In this document: one piece after another, positions 1 through 5,413 of the stretch
How the letters are laid out: every line of letters starts with the position of its first letter
How positions within the stretch are numbered: position 1 is the first letter of the stretch
Assembly (NCBI GenBank): GCA_020200995.1
Contig: JAIVHQ010000263.1
Coordinates: forward strand, 2,787 to 8,781
Direction: 5' to 3'
Origin: Flavobacteriales bacterium
Lineage (GTDB): Bacteria; Bacteroidota; Bacteroidia; Flavobacteriales_D; Cryomorphaceae
DNA: 5,995 bases
Position numbers and translations under genes: made by a program
Notes under the pieces: model-generated
What the model was told of the DNA's origin: nothing
The model's database searches: none
What the model saw: the letters and a program-made list of their open reading frames with translations, nothing else

Positions 1-1
1 T

Positions 2-346
2 TTGCTCAATGAGGTAGCTGATTTTAAAATCACCCTTCTCAGCCTCAAAATCGACAAAAAAGATCCGCTGAAAACACCCGAGCTCAATGGTGATGGAAAG
101 CAACTGGCAGGCAAGTCGGTGGTGATCCTCGACGACGTGCTGAACTCCGGTCGTACCCTGATGTACGCCGCCTGCCACGTACTGCAATGGAAAGTCGCAA
201 AACTCCGCACCGTGGTATTAGTAGACCGAAAGCACCGCAAGTTTCCCATCAAGGCCGACTTCGTGGGGCTCACCCTAAGCACCACCCTTCAGGACCACAT
301 TGAAGTGGTGTTTGAAAAAGGAAAAGACGCAGTCTACTTGGAATGA
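2..346 (+). CDS. PyrR-like phosphoribosyltransferase, C-terminal part (5' truncated by window)
   Basis: This is the last 114 residues of a type I phosphoribosyltransferase, an enzyme class that moves phosphoribosyl groups from or to PRPP on nucleobases. The frame is open to the window edge, so the true start lies outside and the first in-frame TTG is not claimed as a start. The PRPP-binding motif VVILDDVLNSGRT sits at visible residues 40-52, with the paired Asp residues 44-45. It is followed by VDRKHRKFPIKADFVG, very like the VDRGHRELPIRADFVG segment of PyrR (uracil phosphoribosyltransferase and pyr operon attenuator). That segment makes PyrR-like a better match than hypoxanthine phosphoribosyltransferase. 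Bacteroidota often carry such a protein whose RNA-binding role is unproven, so no symbol is given. The last 13 bp overlap the 3' end of the convergent aroK. Confidence 0.88.
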   Translation: MLNEVADFKITLLSLKIDKKDPLKTPELNGDGKQLAGKSVVILDDVLNSGRTLMYAACHVLQWKVAKLRTVVLVDRKHRKFPIKADFVGLTLSTTLQDHIEVVFEKGKDAVYLE

Positions 347-855
347 TCGCGGATAGCATCTGCCAGCGTAGTAATCTTTTGGGGATTTGAATCTGAAGTG
401 TCGAAGCGAAGGTGGGCTCGGCTGTAATAGGGTGATCTCTCTGCGAGGTGGGTCGTGATGCGCCTCAAAAGGTCATCGCCCGAGAGACCTTTAAGAATCG
501 GCCGTTTTTCTTTGGATCCGATCACCCTCGCCGCGATGGCCCCGGGCACCAGGGTAAACCAGACCACCGTTCCGGAGTTCAGCATGATATCCATGTTATC
601 AAAATGCACGGGCGCTCCGCCTCCCGTCGACAGCAATCCGGATCCGCTTTTTTCCGCGAAAGCGGACAGCAGGTCCCGCTCCTTTTCACGAAAGTAGGTT
701 TCGCCCTTTTCGGCAAAAATTGTTGCAATGGAAGCGTTCTCCATACGCGCAATCTCAGCGTCGAGGTCCGTGAAGGGCAGTCCCAATGCTTTTGCGAGCT
801 TCTTCCCCAGCGTGGTTTTTCCCACGCCCATGTAGCCGATTATGTAGACTTTCAT
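334..855 (-). CDS. aroK: Shikimate kinase
   Basis: This 173-aa cytoplasmic enzyme phosphorylates shikimate to shikimate 3-phosphate using ATP, the fifth step of the chorismate (aromatic amino acid) pathway. It has the family's usual length and all its signatures. The Walker A motif GYMGVGKT is at residues 7-14. The substrate Asp of the DLD motif is at 32, and the substrate Arg of YFREKE is at 56. The GGG motif is at 78-80, the lid arginine of KRPIL is at 118, and the late substrate Arg of ERSPYY is at 140. I start at the ATG at 855, because MKVYIIGYMGVGKT is the standard N-terminus. The frame stays open to 996, but the extra 47 residues overlap the neighbouring gene and resemble nothing. It converges on the phosphoribosyltransferase (13-bp overlap) and diverges from the GNAT-like gene across 45 bp. 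Confidence 0.96.
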   Translation of the reverse strand: MKVYIIGYMGVGKTTLGKKLAKALGLPFTDLDAEIARMENASIATIFAEKGETYFREKERDLLSAFAEKSGSGLLSTGGGAPVHFDNMDIMLNSGTVVWFTLVPGAIAARVIGSKEKRPILKGLSGDDLLRRITTHLAERSPYYSRAHLRFDTSDSNPQKITTLADAIRDHSK

Positions 856-900
856 TCGTGTTGTAACCGGATAACAGTATTTTCGCAAAAAATTTTGCCC
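856..900. promoter_or_regulatory. Short divergent intergenic region between aroK and the GNAT-like gene
   Basis: Only 45 bp separate the two start codons, so promoters for both genes must lie here or inside the opposite coding sequence. On the plus strand, TATTTTCG (878-885) matches the Bacteroidetes -7 box TAnnTTTG with one mismatch, but the only upstream TTG (861-863) sits closer than the usual spacing. No good box is visible on the minus strand. Neither gene has a clear Shine-Dalgarno sequence. Confidence 0.3.
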
Positions 901-2073
901 ATGCGCGCCGTAAAAGTACAGGATAAATCGACGATAAATACCTTTCACAAGGTGCCCGACGTCATCTATGCCAATGACGACAACTATATTGCACATATCA
1001 GACAGGACATTGATAAAATCTTTGATCCTGAGAAAAACAAGCTCTACAAGGAAGGCGGAGTGGCTGAGCGTTGGGTGTTTTACAACGACTCAGGCGACCT
1101 GGTTGGACGGGTAGCGGCATTTGTGAATCCGCGCACGGCGCATGAAAACGAACAGCCCACAGGCGGAATGGGATTTTTCGAAAGCATCGACGATCAGGAT
1201 ATGGCTAATTTCATCCTCGACACGGCCAAAGACTACCTCACCAAACAAGGCATGGAAGCCATGGACGGACCTGTAAATTTTGGAGAGCGCAACCAGTTTT
1301 GGGGTTGCCTGACCAAGAATTTTACCGACCCCAACAGCTACGGGATGAATTACAATCCTCCGTACTATCCGAAGCTGTTGGAGAACTACGGATTTCAAAA
1401 CTACTTTGAGCAATACCTCTACGAACGCGATGCCCTGCTCGAGCCGCAACCCATTTTCATACGCAAATACAAACAACTCACCGATCATTTCAAATTAGAA
1501 CTTCGCAATGTGAAGGGCTTATCCACTGAGCGCATGGCCAAGGACTTCCGCCAAGTGTACAACGACGGATGGGGTGGTTTTGAGGGATTTAAAGAAATGA
1601 CTGAAAGTGCGGCACTCAAAATCATCAAAAGTATGGAGCCCGTGATAGACCCGCACATTATTGTGTTTGCATATCACGAAGGCCGGCCGGTAGGATTTTA
1701 CGTGAATATTCCGGAGCTCAATGAGATCTTTTGCCACGTGAACGGGAATCTCAATTGGTGGGGTAAGCTTGTATTTCTCTATCACAAGTGGCGTGGCACG
1801 CCCAAGACCCTCGTAGGCATTATCTTCGGTGTGGTCAAAGAGTGGCAGGGCCGCGGAGTGGAAGGCGCTATGATCAAATTTATGGGAGACTACATTCAGG
1901 GCGCTAAGAAACCGCCATATACACGCACCGTGCTGCAGTGGATCGGCGATTTCAACCCCAAAATGCTCAAGGTATGCGAAAACCTCGGTGGCTCGCGCTA
2001 CCGAGAGATGAAAACCTACCGCTATCTGTTTGACCGCAGTAAGGAGTTCAAGAGGCATCCCATTTTTGTGTAG
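901..2073 (+). CDS. GNAT-like N-acyltransferase family protein
   Basis: This is a 390-aa cytoplasmic protein of the conserved, poorly characterised acyltransferase-like family that is fairly common in Bacteroidota. Its N-terminal half contains MGFFES (90-95) and a GPVNFGERNQFWG segment (123-135). These are followed by YNPPYYPKLLENYGF (151-165), a run typical of this family. The C-terminal half contains KEWQGRGVEGAMI (313-325), which resembles the acetyl-CoA-binding Q/RxxGxG/A motif of GNAT folds. There is no signal peptide or membrane segment. I start at the ATG at 901. The frame is open back to 448, but that extension is the antisense shadow of aroK. The acyl donor and acceptor cannot be told from sequence. 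The adjacency to aroK does not show that they share a pathway. A lysine or peptide acetyltransferase role is possible but unproven. Confidence 0.8.
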   Translation: MRAVKVQDKSTINTFHKVPDVIYANDDNYIAHIRQDIDKIFDPEKNKLYKEGGVAERWVFYNDSGDLVGRVAAFVNPRTAHENEQPTGGMGFFESIDDQDMANFILDTAKDYLTKQGMEAMDGPVNFGERNQFWGCLTKNFTDPNSYGMNYNPPYYPKLLENYGFQNYFEQYLYERDALLEPQPIFIRKYKQLTDHFKLELRNVKGLSTERMAKDFRQVYNDGWGGFEGFKEMTESAALKIIKSMEPVIDPHIIVFAYHEGRPVGFYVNIPELNEIFCHVNGNLNWWGKLVFLYHKWRGTPKTLVGIIFGVVKEWQGRGVEGAMIKFMGDYIQGAKKPPYTRTVLQWIGDFNPKMLKVCENLGGSRYREMKTYRYLFDRSKEFKRHPIFV

Positions 2074-2405
2074 TTGGCATTTGCGGTGGGTTGAAATTAA
2101 ACGGGGGCAGTATTCATAATTAAAACCAGTTTTGGTGCCTTTATGGCTAATGTGGACAGGTACCTCGACGTGCTTCGTGGATTCACTGCTGTTTTTAATT
2201 CGATCGAAAAACAGCCGCGTAGCAGTTTCGCCGACTTCGTAGCCCAAGTGCTCAAAGCGGAGCACTGCATAATCGCACCACTTGTGCGAAAAGCGCACCT
2301 CATGGTGGGCAAGGATTATGAAGTTGCGAATCGTCTTGGTGGCCTCGAACAGCCATCTGAGGTTCATTCTACACTTGCTGCTTATGCCTATCTTTGTACC
2401 TGCAT
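2074..2405. other. 332-bp region without a convincing gene; ambiguous coding potential
   Basis: Three overlapping frames look partly protein-like, and none works as a normal gene. The plus frame from ATG 2143 runs to 2445 and would overlap the DUF493 start by 40 bp. A minus frame from ATG 2367 has codons like those of neighbouring genes (C-rich third positions) but has no stop until 1519, deep inside the GNAT-like gene. A second minus frame ends neatly at 2097, 24 bp from the GNAT-like stop, but is only about 72 codons long and is preceded by a TAA at 2316-2318. The layout would fit a small convergent gene with one frameshift, either real or a sequencing error. I recognise no family, and no terminator hairpin is visible after the GNAT-like gene. 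Confidence 0.4.
2389..2396 (+). promoter_or_regulatory. Candidate Bacteroidetes -7 promoter box for the DUF493 operon
   Basis: TATCTTTG is a perfect match to the TAnnTTTG -7 consensus of the primary Bacteroidetes sigma factor. It lies 9 bp before the ATG of the DUF493 gene. A TTTG-like -33 box is not evident about 19 bp upstream; the nearest TTG (2375-2377) is too close. If the box is used, the transcript would start only a few bases before the ATG and be nearly leaderless. Confidence 0.35.
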
Positions 2406-2681
2406 ATGGACAACAACGATTTTGAACGCATTCGGAAAGCCCTGAACAGCTACCACACGTGGCCCGGGGTATACATGTTTAAATTTATAGTGCCGGGCGA
2501 CCACGAAAAGGTGGCGCAGGTGCAGGCGCTATTCAACTCCAAAACGGCACAGATTACCAGCCGCAGCTCCAGCAAGGGCAACTTTGTCTCCGTGACGGCC
2601 CGCGAAGTGATGGTAAGTGCAGAGCAGGTGCTCGAAAAATACCGCGAAGCCTCTAAAATAGATGGTCTCGTGGCCCTCTGA
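2406..2681 (+). CDS. DUF493 / YbeD-like family protein
   Basis: This small 91-aa soluble protein belongs to the DUF493 (YbeD-like) family, which has a ferredoxin-like alpha-beta fold and is thought to be regulatory, with no defined reaction. The family pattern is visible as TWPGVYMFKFIVP (18-30), a SSSKGNFVSVTA strand (around 54-65), a helix containing EQVLEKYREA, and a C-terminal hydrophobic GLVAL. The length is that of the Bacteroidota form. I start at ATG 2406 (MDNNDF). The frame also contains a TTG at 2394, four codons upstream, but the family normally begins directly with the acidic helix. No Shine-Dalgarno sequence is visible. The membrane-protein gene begins 14 bp after the stop, so co-transcription is likely. 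A functional link between the two is only inferred from position. Confidence 0.88.
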   Translation: MDNNDFERIRKALNSYHTWPGVYMFKFIVPGDHEKVAQVQALFNSKTAQITSRSSSKGNFVSVTAREVMVSAEQVLEKYREASKIDGLVAL

Positions 2682-2685
2682 TAAC

Positions 2686-2690
2686 AAGGA
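2686..2690 (+). promoter_or_regulatory. Ribosome binding site of the small membrane protein gene
   Basis: AAGGA lies 5 bp before ATG 2696. It is the only clear Shine-Dalgarno-like site in the window and supports the chosen start. Confidence 0.6.
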
Positions 2691-2695
2691 AAATT

Positions 2696-3061
2696 ATGAG
2701 CCCCCTCGAAAAGTACCTGCTGGTATCGTCGTTTTTTATATTTCTCTTCGTCTTTTACCGCTGGTTGAAAAAGTACCTCCAACGCAATGAAATTCAGGAG
2801 TCCTTCCCTTTTGTTTTCCCTTTTGAGGGAAAAGTGTTCAACGGCCGCGAGACCCTGCGCTTTGAGCTTCCGCAAAAAAGTGAGGTGCGCATCGAAATCC
2901 TTGACGAATCGGATGCGCTGATTTCCGAAGAGTACAGCGGCGAACTCGAGCGCGGCACCCACATCCAGGGCTTCGACTGCACGGTACTCGACCCCGGCAA
3001 CTACCAGCTGCGGATTACTTTTTCGAACCAGGTCATCACAAGGCCTTTCTCGGTAGGGTGA
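2696..3061 (+). CDS. Small single-pass membrane protein with a C-terminal beta-rich domain, function unknown
   Basis: This 121-aa protein belongs to no family I recognise with confidence. A hydrophobic segment at residues 7-21 (YLLVSSFFIFLFVFY) is followed directly by the basic stretch RWLKKYLQR. That pattern fits an uncleaved membrane anchor, with no signal peptidase or lipoprotein motif. Residues 35-121 look like a beta sandwich: alternating strands such as LRFELP, VRIEILD and YQLRITF, and a turn DPGNY. This recalls the FlgD-like Ig fold and secretion-related C-terminal domains. The basic residues after the anchor would place the soluble part in the cytoplasm under the positive-inside rule, which is odd for such a fold. 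The start is supported by AAGGA 5 bp upstream. It follows the DUF493 gene by 14 bp, probably in the same operon, and is the last gene before the repeat array. Confidence 0.75.
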   Translation: MSPLEKYLLVSSFFIFLFVFYRWLKKYLQRNEIQESFPFVFPFEGKVFNGRETLRFELPQKSEVRIEILDESDALISEEYSGELERGTHIQGFDCTVLDPGNYQLRITFSNQVITRPFSVG

Positions 3062-3101
3062 TTTGAGTTTGCACTTCAATTAGAAACCAGTTCCATTTTC
3101 C

Positions 3102-3134
3102 CGTCATTCAGAAGGAGGCCCTCTGGCCGACTGA
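3102..3134 (+). repeat. Type-2 right arm, copy C1
   Basis: This 33-bp segment differs from C2 at one position. It holds a small hairpin, GGCC-CTCT-GGCC. It stands without a matching left arm at the array's left edge, so the array appears truncated there. Confidence 0.85.
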
Positions 3135-3138
3135 TGAA

Positions 3139-3280
3139 TCTCCATTTTTTCGGAGTCCAAATTGGATCGTGAGCCTACAGGCTCTTGATTCCAAGAAAAT
3201 GGAGACTCTTCAGTCACCAATTTCGCTGCCATGCCTCCGGCAGTCAAGCGCTGCATTGGCTCCTTCTGAGTGACGCTTGG
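3139..3280 (+). repeat. Composite repeat left arm, copy A1
   Basis: This is a 142-bp copy. Its last 88 bp (3193-3280) differ from copy A2 at three positions. It contains the small perfect hairpin GAGCC-TACA-GGCTC (3171-3184). Its start (3129-3148) pairs with 3196-3215 at 18 of 20 positions, making a second nested hairpin. Confidence 0.88.
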
Positions 3281-3352
3281 ATGAAATTGTTACTCCAATT
3301 AGTATACAGTTCGACACATGCGTCACTCAGAACGGAGCGCAGCGAAGTGAAG
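3265..3352 (+). repeat. Hairpin loop and type-1 right arm, copy D1
   Basis: This 88-bp segment matches 5414-5501 at 82 positions. It carries a perfect 11-bp inverted repeat, CTGAGTGACGC (3266-3276) with GCGTCACTCAG (3320-3330), around a 43-nt loop. It continues into GGAGCGCAGCGAA, which pairs with TTCGCTGC and GGCTCC of the left arm. Confidence 0.88.
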
Positions 3353-3420
3353 AACTCCGTGTGCAGGCCAGTGGGCGGGATCTCGCGAGTGCCGGTGCGG
3401 CATGCATGTGGGTATGAGCA
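3351..3420 (+). repeat. 70-bp repeat tail, copy B1
   Basis: This segment is identical to copy B2 at 66 of 70 positions. It contains the overlapping palindromes GCATGC and ATGCAT. It links the right arm of unit 1 to the left arm of unit 2. Confidence 0.87.
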
Positions 3421-3421
3421 G

Positions 3422-3563
3422 TCTCCTTTTTATCGGAGTTCAAAATGGATCGCTGCTCTATAGATTTACGATTTCAAGAAAATGGAGACTCTTCAGTCGC
3501 CAATTTCGCTGCCATGCCTCCGGCAGGCAAGCGCTGCATTGGCTCCTTCTGAGTGACGCGTGG
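3422..3563 (+). repeat. Composite repeat left arm, copy A2
   Basis: This copy is also 142 bp, the same length as A1. The first 50 bp are more diverged (the GAGCC hairpin is lost) while 3476-3563 is nearly identical to A1. Its end, 3541-3558, pairs with 3606-3624 across a loop of about 47 nt that differs from the loop in unit 1. Confidence 0.88.
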
Positions 3564-3605
3564 TTGTAGCTTTTTCGATCCAATAAGTAACCAACTCATT
3601 CTTCA

Positions 3606-3638
3606 CGTCATTCAGAAGGAGGCCCTTTGGCCGACTGA
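3606..3638 (+). repeat. Type-2 right arm, copy C2
   Basis: This is the second type-2 arm. CGTCATTCAGAAGGAGGCC pairs with the end of A2, and GACTGAAGA just after it pairs with TCTTCAGTC in the A2 left arm. It replaces the type-1 arm used in units 1 and 3. Confidence 0.85.
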
Positions 3639-3708
3639 AGAACTCCGTGTGCAGGCCAGTGGGAGGGATCTAGCGAGCGCCCGTGCGGCATGCATGTGGG
3701 TATGAGCA
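3639..3708 (+). repeat. 70-bp repeat tail, copy B2
   Basis: This is the second tail, linking unit 2 to unit 3. The four differences from B1 are isolated substitutions with no indels. Confidence 0.87.
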
Positions 3709-3709
3709 A

Positions 3710-3836
3710 TCTCCTTTTTTTCGGAGTACAAAAAAGATGGTCTGCCTACAGGCTATGGTTTTCAAAAAAATGGAGACTCTTCATTCACCAATTTCGCTGC
3801 CATGCCTCCGGCAGGCAAGCGCTGCATTGGCTCCTT
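3710..3836 (+). repeat. Composite repeat left arm, copy A3, cut by the IS element
   Basis: It matches A1 and A2 through GGCTCCTT (3829-3836) and then departs abruptly, where the intact copies continue with CTGAGTGACG. That missing piece is found at 5415, beyond the IS element. Confidence 0.9.
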
Positions 3837-3868
3837 ACCAATGACGTATTTTAACGAGCACTGATAAC
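3837..3868 (-). other. IS110 right end (RE)
   Basis: These 32 bp lie between the transposase stop and the element border. They hold AATGACGTA (3840-3848), which is exactly inverted as TACGTCATT in the left end (5376-5384). Read on the transposase strand, the last bases CGTCATTGGT resemble the target half CGTCACTCAG in their first seven bases, except at one. Confidence 0.6.
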
Positions 3869-5176
3869 TTACTGTAAATTTGCTACTTGCGCAGCCGCTG
3901 TTATTCCTTCCATTTCTAAAGTCAGGCGTTGGAGGTATTTTTTCTTTTGCTCCAATAGTCGCTCTTTGTACTTATTCACGCCGTGCTCGACAAAGTCTTC
4001 TCCTTTTACCATAAGCCTCCAATATTGCTCTGCCAGTTTTCTGGCCACAGCCTTAATTGCTACTCTGGACCCTTTTCTTGCTCGCAATCTTCTTCCGTAT
4101 TCGCCTAAGGCTATTCTCTTGCTGTTGAGTAGTGATTGGGCTATTATCCTGAATATTTGACCCGCTGCCGGTTTGCCTTTTGATTTGCTTTTTCTTTTTT
4201 TTCCTGAGTTATTCTGACCGGGTGACAGCCCTAACCAACTGGTGAAGTGCTTTTCCGTTTTCCATCTCAGAAGGTCTTCACCTGTTTCTGTATACAACTG
4301 AAACCATGTGTGCGAAGTGATTCCCGATATTTTTGTTGCATCTCGCCCTGCGAAAAGATGGATCAAATGTTCTTCCAAACGATCCACCTTGTGCGGATTA
4401 TGCCTCACCGGCTTGGATGCTTTTTTCAATTTTTTTTTTGGAAGCTTCTGGTGGCGCTTCAGAACTTCATCAATTTTTTTGTCGCACTCGTTGATTTGCT
4501 CTTGGTAAAACTGATAGGCCTCGTAAGCCTGTCGGAGCTTAAATAACCCTGCCTCAGTGTAAAAGCCTTCAAGGGCCTTCAGAATTTCTTCCGATTTATT
4601 CTTTATGAGACTTGTGTGGCATAACGACAGGAGTTTATGGCTATCCCTTTCGCCAGCCAAAATAGCTTCAATCATGGCCATACCGCTTGCACCGTGAACT
4701 TGACTCAGCACTTGCGGAAGACGAATATTCATCTCAATCAATGATTTTTGCATGTGGTTGGAGTGCATCGCAGCGGTTCTGATGTGATCCTCTCTCAATC
4801 GCTGATAACTTCTAAGTTCTTTAATCAGGCCATCAGCGACAAAACAACGATTAAGCAATCCGAAGGAATGCAATTGATTAATCCATTGGCAGTCCTTCAC
4901 ATCTGTTTTTCTGCCGGGAACTTGCTTGGTCTGTCGACCATCAACGAGCCAAACATCAAATCCCGCTTCCGAGAGGATATCGTGTAATACGATCCAGTAA
5001 CTTCCTGTGGCTTCCATAGCCACAGTGGTTACACCATGTGAATGCAGGTAGGAAGCTGCAATTTTTAAATCGGAAGTGAAGGTGCCGTACACAGCTACTT
5101 CTTCTCCATCGATGCCGATATAGATATTACGAGCGCCTATATCTATACCTGCTGAGTGACAATGAATTTTTTTCAT
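3869..5176 (-). CDS. IS110-family transposase (DEDD recombinase)
   Basis: This 435-aa protein catalyses excision and insertion of its IS through a circular intermediate. Well-studied IS110 members are guided to donor and target DNA by a bridge RNA made from their own end. The N-terminal RuvC-like DEDD domain shows GIDIG with Asp12, TTVAMEATGSYW with Glu55, and GRKTDVKDC with Asp92 and Asp95. A long helical region (about 190-245) ends in a lysine-rich patch (about 243-263). The C-terminal Transposase_20 domain includes SGITSHTWFQLYTETGED and TSWLGLSPGQNNSGKKRK (about 284-330). A conserved serine in this domain is catalytic in the family, but I cannot say which residue it is here. The ATG at 5176 gives MKKIHCHSAGIDIG, a typical start, with no Shine-Dalgarno sequence. 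The length is at the upper end for the family and the gene looks intact. Confidence 0.95.
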   Translation of the reverse strand: MKKIHCHSAGIDIGARNIYIGIDGEEVAVYGTFTSDLKIAASYLHSHGVTTVAMEATGSYWIVLHDILSEAGFDVWLVDGRQTKQVPGRKTDVKDCQWINQLHSFGLLNRCFVADGLIKELRSYQRLREDHIRTAAMHSNHMQKSLIEMNIRLPQVLSQVHGASGMAMIEAILAGERDSHKLLSLCHTSLIKNKSEEILKALEGFYTEAGLFKLRQAYEAYQFYQEQINECDKKIDEVLKRHQKLPKKKLKKASKPVRHNPHKVDRLEEHLIHLFAGRDATKISGITSHTWFQLYTETGEDLLRWKTEKHFTSWLGLSPGQNNSGKKRKSKSKGKPAAGQIFRIIAQSLLNSKRIALGEYGRRLRARKGSRVAIKAVARKLAEQYWRLMVKGEDFVEHGVNKYKERLLEQKKKYLQRLTLEMEGITAAAQVANLQ

Positions 5177-5413
5177 AACAACATTGAATTTAATGGTTTA
5201 TAAAAAAAGAACATAAGCCTGAGCTCGTGGGATAACAGACAAAAAGGCTACCAAGCGGACAAGCGGTTAAGCTGTACCATACTTCTGTAGATCACTCACG
5301 AAGCCAAACTCTGAGACAGGCAGGTGCACTATACTGAGGCGCGGCCAAACTGCTCAGGCTACTCCGTAAAAATAGTACGTCATTTCCTTTCTGTAAATGC
5401 AAATTTTGGACAC
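5177..5413 (-). ncRNA. IS110 left end (LE) with candidate bridge RNA
   Basis: This is the 237-nt noncoding leader of the transposase, on the same strand. In the IS110 group such leaders encode the bridge RNA that pairs with donor and target DNA. Two hairpin loops share GCCAAACT on the plus strand, AGTTTGGC in the RNA sense (5303-5310 and 5344-5351). One is closed by CTGAG (5334-5338) and CTCAG (5353-5357). The other is closed by CTCA (5295-5298) with TGAG (5312-5315), plus outer CTGT (5285-5288) with ACAG (5316-5319). Two direct CCGCTTG copies lie further along the RNA (5253-5267). The true RNA ends are unknown, and the annotation rests on family knowledge and position. Confidence 0.55.

Larger units (their letters stand above)
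3102..3836. repeat. Tandem array of about 285-bp composite hairpin repeats (left of the IS)
   Basis: Units begin at 3139, 3422 and 3710 (periods 283 and 288 bp), and a leading right arm lies at 3102-3134. Each unit has a left arm with GGAGACTCTTCAGTC, a side hairpin and GGCTCCTTCTGAGTGACG. A loop follows, then a right arm complementary to the left arm (CGTCAYTCAGAA...). The first two units end in a 70-bp tail. The array continues at 5415 beyond the IS element. It accounts for the gene-free stretch after 3061. I see no convincing protein or known RNA family in it. Confidence 0.88.
3837..5413 (-). mobile_element. IS110-family insertion sequence, about 1577 bp, inserted in a hairpin repeat arm
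   Basis: The element carries one DEDD transposase gene, a short 32-bp 3' end and a 237-bp noncoding 5' end. This is the layout of the IS110 group rather than IS1111. The borders come from the interrupted repeat: the left flank ends in GGCTCCTT (3836) and the right flank resumes with CTGAGTGACG (5415). Joining them gives GGCTCCTTCTGAGTGACG, exactly as in units 1 and 2. A single T is ambiguous at the right border (5414). No target-site duplication beyond that base is seen, as expected for this family. The gene is intact, so the copy may be active. Confidence 0.87.

Noticed and set aside
448..900. N-terminal 151-codon extension of the GNAT-like gene, and a second plus frame at 455-697
   Set aside because: Both are antisense to the well-supported aroK gene. 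The GNAT-like protein starts naturally at ATG 901.
856..996. 47-residue N-terminal extension of shikimate kinase
   Set aside because: Shikimate kinases begin just before the Walker A motif, and the extension would overlap the start of the divergent GNAT-like gene by 96 bp.
1090..2367. Long minus-strand frames (1090-1488 and 1519-2367) opposite the GNAT-like gene
   Set aside because: They are antisense shadows of a gene with clear family motifs. Only the part of the second one beyond 2073 is discussed, as ambiguous.
2450..3079. 209-codon minus-strand frame opposite the DUF493 and membrane-protein genes
   Set aside because: It covers two plus-strand genes, one with strong family signatures, and has no recognisable motif.
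3185..3463. 92-codon plus-strand frame across the repeat array (contains RTERSEVKNSV)
   Set aside because: It lies wholly inside the repeated hairpin units and reads through arms, loop and tail. Phrases of this kind are typical of spurious translations of dispersed repeats, and there is no ribosome binding site.
3102..3836. CRISPR array
   Set aside because: Periods of 283-288 bp, repeats of 70-142 bp and absence of cas genes do not fit. The spacers are structured loops, not unique short sequences.
3102..3836. Integron attC sites or a retron/DGR noncoding region
   Set aside because: There are long inverted repeats but no cassette genes between them, no tyrosine integrase and no reverse transcriptase in the window.
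3966..4987. Plus-strand frames opposite the transposase (3966-4160, 4247-4546, 4308-4508, 4748-4987)
   Set aside because: They are shadows of the intact IS110 transposase and show no recognisable domain.
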